DNA from: Weissella diestrammenae
GTDB taxonomy: Bacteria > Bacillota > Bacilli > Lactobacillales > Lactobacillaceae
Assembly: GCF_014397255.1 (NCBI RefSeq)
Contig: NZ_CP060724.1
Span: 248,001-312,000 of the forward strand
Direction of reading: 5' to 3'
Length of the DNA stretch: 64,000 nt
Shown here in pieces: positions 59,883 through 64,000 of the stretch. The position numbers and the translations under genes are program-made. Positions within the stretch are counted from its first letter, which is position 1. The number at the start of each line of letters is the position of its first letter. The notes under the pieces are model-generated. The model did not search any database. It saw only the letters and a program-made list of their open reading frames with translations, and was not told the origin of the DNA.

Positions 59883-61300
59883 TGATGACAACACTCAGTA
59901 CACATCAACTCAATTTTACTTATCAATCTGATCAACAACCAATTCTCAACAACATTTCATTAACCCTTAATCCAAACAGCTTCAATTTATTGATTGGTGT
60001 CAGTGGTTCTGGTAAATCAACTTTGTTAAAACTATTAGCTGGATTATATCCAAAATTTGCTGGAAAAATTACTGCTGGAGAAGTCTTACTCAATGCACAA
60101 CCGGTTGCAGATATCGTACCTTATGAACGTGCACAGCATGTTGCCATGCTATTTCAAAATCCACTGCGCCAATTTGCAATGGCAACACCATATGAGGAAG
60201 TCAAATTTGCACTAGGTAATTTACAATTTGACCCAAACGAAATGCCTGACCGAATTCAATCGGCACTTGCATTTGTTGGTATTACACATTTAGCACATCA
60301 TCAAATTCGCCATTTATCTGGTGGCGAACAACAAAAAGTCGCATTGGCAACCATCATTGCCATGGACGCCGACATTATTTTATTGGATGAACCATTCGCA
60401 AATATTGACCCTATGGCGCGTCAGTCATTACTCACTGCACTCCAAAAACTACAGCAGACACGTGGAAAAACTATTTTTATTTCGGATCACGATTTAAGCG
60501 GCTATGATGGTCTTGTCGATTGTCTATATCAACTGCATGCCAATGGCCAACTCAATGAAGCAAGCTTGAACCTACTCAAGGCGCAACCAACAACGGTCCA
60601 ATTTGAAAATCGAATGAATCAACAGGTAAGTCCTTTATCATGGCAAAATCTACAGGTTCAACTATCAAATACTTTACTCATTCAAGCTAATGAATTCAGC
60701 ATACCTTACGGTCAAATCGGTATCATTTCAGGTCCTAACGGTGCAGGAAAAACAACTTTTTTTAAAGCATTGACGCAACAAATCGCCTATACTGGGCAAA
60801 TTACTTGGCACCAAAAAAGCCTTAGTCAATTAAGGCCTAAACAACGAGCAAAAGTTATTGGGTATGGCTTTCAAACTGCTACTGACCAATTTGTTACTAT
60901 GACAGTTGAAGAAGAAATCCTATTGAGCAAAAAGCAGACACAATCATCTGAGTTTTGGACGTCAACTCGGATTGAGAAATCATTAAAACAATTGCAGTTG
61001 TCCGATTTATTATCACATGTTGTCTACCGCTTATCTGGTGGTCAACAAAAGAAGTTACAAATTTTGTCGTTACTTATTTTAAATCTGCCAATTCTATTAT
61101 TTGATGAACCATTTGCTGGATTAGACAAGGACTCTTTGAATCAAGTTTTAACACTAATGCGAAATTACGTTAATCAAACTGGTCATAGTATTTTACTCAT
61201 CTCACATCAACGTCATGGTTTAGAGAATTTTATCGATTTTGAATTAACGATGACCAATCACAAACTACATTTATTGGGGGAGGATAGCATTCATGACTAA
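59882..61300 (+). CDS. ykoD: ECF transporter double ATPase, YkoD type
   Basis: 472 residues: two fused ABC ATPase domains. Domain 1 has Walker A GVSGSGKSTLLK, signature LSGGEQQKVALA, Walker B IILLDEPFAN. Domain 2 has GPNGAGKTTFFK, LSGGQQKKLQIL and ILLFDEPFAG. It powers the YkoE importer and overlaps ykoC by 8 bp. Confidence 0.95.
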   Translation: MMTTLSTHQLNFTYQSDQQPILNNISLTLNPNSFNLLIGVSGSGKSTLLKLLAGLYPKFAGKITAGEVLLNAQPVADIVPYERAQHVAMLFQNPLRQFAMATPYEEVKFALGNLQFDPNEMPDRIQSALAFVGITHLAHHQIRHLSGGEQQKVALATIIAMDADIILLDEPFANIDPMARQSLLTALQKLQQTRGKTIFISDHDLSGYDGLVDCLYQLHANGQLNEASLNLLKAQPTTVQFENRMNQQVSPLSWQNLQVQLSNTLLIQANEFSIPYGQIGIISGPNGAGKTTFFKALTQQIAYTGQITWHQKSLSQLRPKQRAKVIGYGFQTATDQFVTMTVEEEILLSKKQTQSSEFWTSTRIEKSLKQLQLSDLLSHVVYRLSGGQQKKLQILSLLILNLPILLFDEPFAGLDKDSLNQVLTLMRNYVNQTGHSILLISHQRHGLENFIDFELTMTNHKLHLLGEDSIHD

Positions 61301-61970
61301 ATGGTGGCATGTCAATCCAACCTTATTAACGCTCTTTGTCCTCTGGTTATCTTTAGAGATTTCCTTTATTAAAAGTATTAGTCTCAACTTGATTCTGATT
61401 GGATTAGCACTCATTTACCTGCTATTAACCAAGGTTAAATACAAAACATTACTCCTGATGCTATTCGTCTCACTACCTTTTGCAATTGGTACTTGGCTCT
61501 CATTTTGGCTTTTTAGTACGACACAGCCGATTTATTTAGCAGCAGTCTACACAACACGACTCTACGCTTATCTTTTATTGGGCGCCGCCATTACGCTGAC
61601 AACCAATATTCAACCATTACTTTTGAGTCTTCATCAGCACGTAAAACTACCAAATACATTTACATTTGGTTTATTGGCTGCATTTAACCTATTGCCGAGA
61701 GTCAAACAACAATTAAAGACAATTCAATATGCAGCTGAGCTCCGCGGCTTGTCCTATCATTTATGGCATCCGCACTTATATTTCAAGGCAATCGTCAGCG
61801 CACTAAACTGGTCAACTGACTTAGCTGAGGCAATGACTTCTCATGGCTTTTCTGAAGGTTTCAATCGCTCAGAACCTGACCCCGACGTTCTGCCACTTTG
61901 GCAAGTTATCATGTTGACTGTCATTATTATATTGATTAATATCTATTATTTTAGTATGCTTCCAAAATAA
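61293..61970 (+). CDS. ykoC: ECF transporter transmembrane coupling protein, YkoC type
   Basis: 225 residues, the T component (EcfT family), about five membrane helices. The cytoplasmic coupling motif is near AAELRGLSYHLWHP, the Ala-Arg-Gly-type helix that contacts the ATPases. Completes the TPP-regulated ykoEDC operon. Confidence 0.93.
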   Translation: MTKWWHVNPTLLTLFVLWLSLEISFIKSISLNLILIGLALIYLLLTKVKYKTLLLMLFVSLPFAIGTWLSFWLFSTTQPIYLAAVYTTRLYAYLLLGAAITLTTNIQPLLLSLHQHVKLPNTFTFGLLAAFNLLPRVKQQLKTIQYAAELRGLSYHLWHPHLYFKAIVSALNWSTDLAEAMTSHGFSEGFNRSEPDPDVLPLWQVIMLTVIIILINIYYFSMLPK

Positions 61971-61995
61971 GTATCTACATCACCTCATTTGTGAT

Positions 61996-62037
61996 TAAAA
62001 AAAACATGTATCATCAATGTCGATACATGTTTTTTTG
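61996..62037. terminator. Bidirectional terminator after ykoEDC
   Basis: Stem AAACATGTATC / GATACATGTTT with A- and T-runs on both sides. It ends ykoEDC and also faces the gene at 62082. Confidence 0.9.
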
Positions 62038-62081
62038 TTATTAAAATAAAATATAAATGACCTCAAAGGCGTAATCGATAC

Positions 62082-62585
62082 TTACCGACTAGCGCCCTGA
62101 TTAGGCTTAAAATTACGCGGGAAATTCTTTGGTATCGGGGCACCAATTTCAATTTGCTGCTTGGTTATTGGTAATCTCAGTTGTATCGCGCTAGCATGGA
62201 GTAATAATCGGGAACTAGCTATGTGCTGCCCCTGATTATTTTCAACATCAATAATCGGATGTCCAAATGATTGCCATGCTGATTGAATTTCAACTGCCGA
62301 CAAATGATTGGTCGTCATACGAACAAGTGTCGTTTGATAAACCGTATGCACCTTTGTCCATTGCCAATCATCAAACCGTTCATTTTCGAGCGGCAAATGA
62401 CCTTCAATCCAGGCCAAGTATGTCACTCGATACTGTAATAAATCAGCTTGATAGCCTGGTTTCATGCTAATTTCAATCCCTGATACATCATTGGGTAATG
62501 CCAGTACACCCCCGACTATGCTTTCACCCACTGCCTTATTAATCACCAAAATTGATTCATCTTCAAATAATATTTGCTGCGCCAT
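62082..62585 (-). CDS. RluA-like pseudouridine synthase homologue, probably inactive
   Basis: 167 residues from ATG 62585 (an ATG at 62600 is also possible; neither has a strong ribosome-binding site). RluA-family landmarks are recognisable: ILFEDESILVINKAVGE, YLAWIEGHL, SFGHPIIDVENN and SRLLLHASAIQLRLP. The catalytic HRLDxxTSG motif reads LALPNDVSG, so the essential Asp is Pro. The later GRTHQIR motif is replaced by VEIQSAW. Shorter than active RluA enzymes (about 290 residues). A pseudoenzyme or decaying gene. Confidence 0.8.
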   Translation of the reverse strand: MAQQILFEDESILVINKAVGESIVGGVLALPNDVSGIEISMKPGYQADLLQYRVTYLAWIEGHLPLENERFDDWQWTKVHTVYQTTLVRMTTNHLSAVEIQSAWQSFGHPIIDVENNQGQHIASSRLLLHASAIQLRLPITKQQIEIGAPIPKNFPRNFKPNQGASR

Positions 62586-62667
62586 CGTTCTTAGTTCCAT
62601 TCTATCTTTTTCTCAGCATAACATAAAACGCCAAGATAAGTATCTTGACGTTTTACTATGATCCTAA

Positions 62668-63258
62668 TTAATGCGCCATTTTGGCTGCCATTTGAGCTTG
62701 CATCGCCTGCGCTTCTTTTGCTGTCATTGCTTGCCACCCTTGCTTAGGCAAGGTAACAAGATGCTCTTTTTTCACAAGACTCCCATCGATACCAGTAAAT
62801 CCAAATAGCCAACGAGATAGATCTGAATCAAAGCGCCATCGTGTAGTCTCTGTCGTGACCGTAGCTTGATTAACTGCTTTAAATTCGTATCGTGCTATCG
62901 TATGAATCAATTGATTCATATCAGATTTATTCGGCACAAAATGTGCTTTAGCTTGCTTATCATTGGCATTATCACGATAAACCATGACATAATCATCAGC
63001 TTTAGTGCCGATTTCTTGCGTAATCAATAATTTAACCGGTAACTGATCTGGTGCCGCCGAGTAAATATTTTTAGTCTGAGTCGTGGTGACTTTTTTCATT
63101 CCCCAATGTGCATTAAAATTCAAGGTTGTTAATCCAACTGCACCTAACAATAACAGAACACCCGTAAATCCTAATACTTCTCGCGCAATTTGATTTTTGA
63201 CAAATATAAATGCGTAAAAGGTGAAGACGGCTAAAACTGCCATGACCAAAATCATCAT
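62668..63258 (-). CDS. DUF4811 membrane protein
   Basis: 196 residues, two N-terminal membrane helices (about 2-20 and 28-48) and an extracellular or cytoplasmic domain with KLLITQEIGTKADDYVMVYRDN and a Met/Ala/Gln-rich end. Matches the DUF4811 proteins encoded beside DHA2 efflux pumps in lactobacilli. It overlaps the upstream MFS gene by four bases, so the two are translationally coupled. Confidence 0.85.
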   Translation of the reverse strand: MMILVMAVLAVFTFYAFIFVKNQIAREVLGFTGVLLLLGAVGLTTLNFNAHWGMKKVTTTQTKNIYSAAPDQLPVKLLITQEIGTKADDYVMVYRDNANDKQAKAHFVPNKSDMNQLIHTIARYEFKAVNQATVTTETTRWRFDSDLSRWLFGFTGIDGSLVKKEHLVTLPKQGWQAMTAKEAQAMQAQMAAKMAH

Positions 63259-64000
63259 AATGATTCTCCCTCCTCAGTAGTTTGTAAATCAACCACCTGT
63301 GACTTATGCATACCGGCTAAGAAATTCGCAACTAGAAATCCTAAGAGTGCAAAACCAAGTCCAATTGCAAAAGAAACATGGAAACCATCGAGTGATGCTT
63401 GCGCCATTTTTGCAGCATATTTAATCGGATTTTCAACCTGTAAGCTATGCACTGGCGTTTGATGTGAAATAATATTTTGAGTAACAGATGTTAACAACGC
63501 CACAACCACCGCAGAAGCGATTTGCCGGGCCGTATTATTTGAAGCTGTACCATTTGCAGATTGTTCGATCGGTAATGCTGACATCGCTGAAGCTGTCAAC
63601 GGCATCATCACCATGGCAATACCAAACATGCGCAGTGCATACAATAATGTGATAAAGTGCACTGGCGTATCAATTCCTAAGAATAGGAATGGCAAAGTAC
63701 CGATTGCTAAGATCAAGAACCCGACACGTGCCAAACGCTTAGCGCCAACCTTGTCATATGCAATACCTGCAATTGGCGAAATAATTCCCATCATTAATGC
63801 ACCTGGCAAAAGCGCAATTCCCGATTCTAATGGTGTTAAGCCGTGCACATTTTGCATGTATAGCGGTAACATCATTTCAACACCCATCATCGCCATCATT
63901 GCTAATGATACTGATAATGTTGTCAACGTAAATTGCTTATTCATAAAGACACGGACATTTAAGAATGGCACAGGCATTACTAATTGACGCCAGATGAATA
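63255..64000 (-). CDS. DHA2-type MFS multidrug efflux protein, 3' part
   Basis: The last 248 codons of a 14-helix major facilitator protein of the EmrB/QacA type; the frame stays open to the window edge, so the 5' part is missing. Visible: LPLYMQNVHGLTPLESGIALLPGAL, the antiporter-like GIAYDKVGAKRLARVGF and SNNTARQIASAVVVALL. Probably exports drugs or toxic metabolites with the DUF4811 partner downstream. Confidence 0.92.
   Translation of the reverse strand, partial: FIWRQLVMPVPFLNVRVFMNKQFTLTTLSVSLAMMAMMGVEMMLPLYMQNVHGLTPLESGIALLPGALMMGIISPIAGIAYDKVGAKRLARVGFLILAIGTLPFLFLGIDTPVHFITLLYALRMFGIAMVMMPLTASAMSALPIEQSANGTASNNTARQIASAVVVALLTSVTQNIISHQTPVHSLQVENPIKYAAKMAQASLDGFHVSFAIGLGFALLGFLVANFLAGMHKSQVVDLQTTEEGESL

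Overview
This window is chromosomal DNA from a low-GC lactic acid bacterium. The 16S rRNA (minus strand, about 42465-44044), the lactobacillus-type gene families (DUF3397, DUF4044, DUF4811, FakB/DegV), the FabT-type regulator beside fabZ/fabH and the B. subtilis-like tRNA order all fit Lactobacillaceae. The variable regions of the 16S read most like Weissella in the broad sense (Weissella/Periweissella). That placement is from memory, not from a search. Almost everything is on the minus strand. The exceptions are dedA, a 38-residue DUF4044 gene and the ykoEDC transporter.

Layout: 0-2 kb holds fatty-acid synthesis (fabZ-fabT-fabH). 2.2-5.3 kb holds ileS behind an isoleucine T-box. 5.3-19 kb is the division and cell-wall (dcw) cluster in its usual order (mraZ, rsmH, ftsL, pbp2X, mraY, murD, murG, divIB, ftsA, ftsZ, sepF, yggT, ylmH, divIVA), with five 10-bp MraZ boxes in front. 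19-23.3 kb has prmA-rsmE and a lysine permease under a lysine riboswitch. 23.4-26 kb is an accessory island. 26-37 kb has a lipase-like hydrolase, mreBC, a short RadC-like gene, degV, a broken dioxygenase gene, an mtnN/NUDIX/cold-shock operon, an ATP-grasp gene, a glucosaminidase and an Rgg-like regulator. 37.5-44.4 kb is one rRNA operon with 15 canonical tRNAs and one aberrant tRNA-like element. 44.4-64 kb is housekeeping: cvfD, cyclophilin, dedA, AI-2E transporter, lactonase, two lone tRNA-Gly genes, dagK, gatCAB, an rRNA methyltransferase, prs, a TPP-controlled ECF transporter, and an MFS efflux gene cut by the window edge.

The most novel locus is 23.8-25.2 kb. A secreted 305-residue protein of unknown family ends in a distinctive tail, and its stop codon overlaps the start of a two-helix membrane protein. 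Directly downstream, a 25-codon degenerate copy of that tail is followed by a second, different two-helix membrane protein with the same stop/start overlap. This is the layout of a toxin (or bacteriocin-like) gene with a cognate partner and a captured or decayed second cassette. The function is inferred, not shown.

One caution affects the whole window. gatA, ylmH, a ring-cleaving dioxygenase gene and two accessory ORFs are each broken by the apparent loss of one base, usually in a short run of identical bases. Because gatA is expected to be essential, some of these frameshifts are probably sequencing errors. Other observations: an IleS whose four C-terminal zinc-binding cysteines are all replaced, an RluA-like pseudoenzyme, and a tRNA-like gene with no normal anticodon arm.
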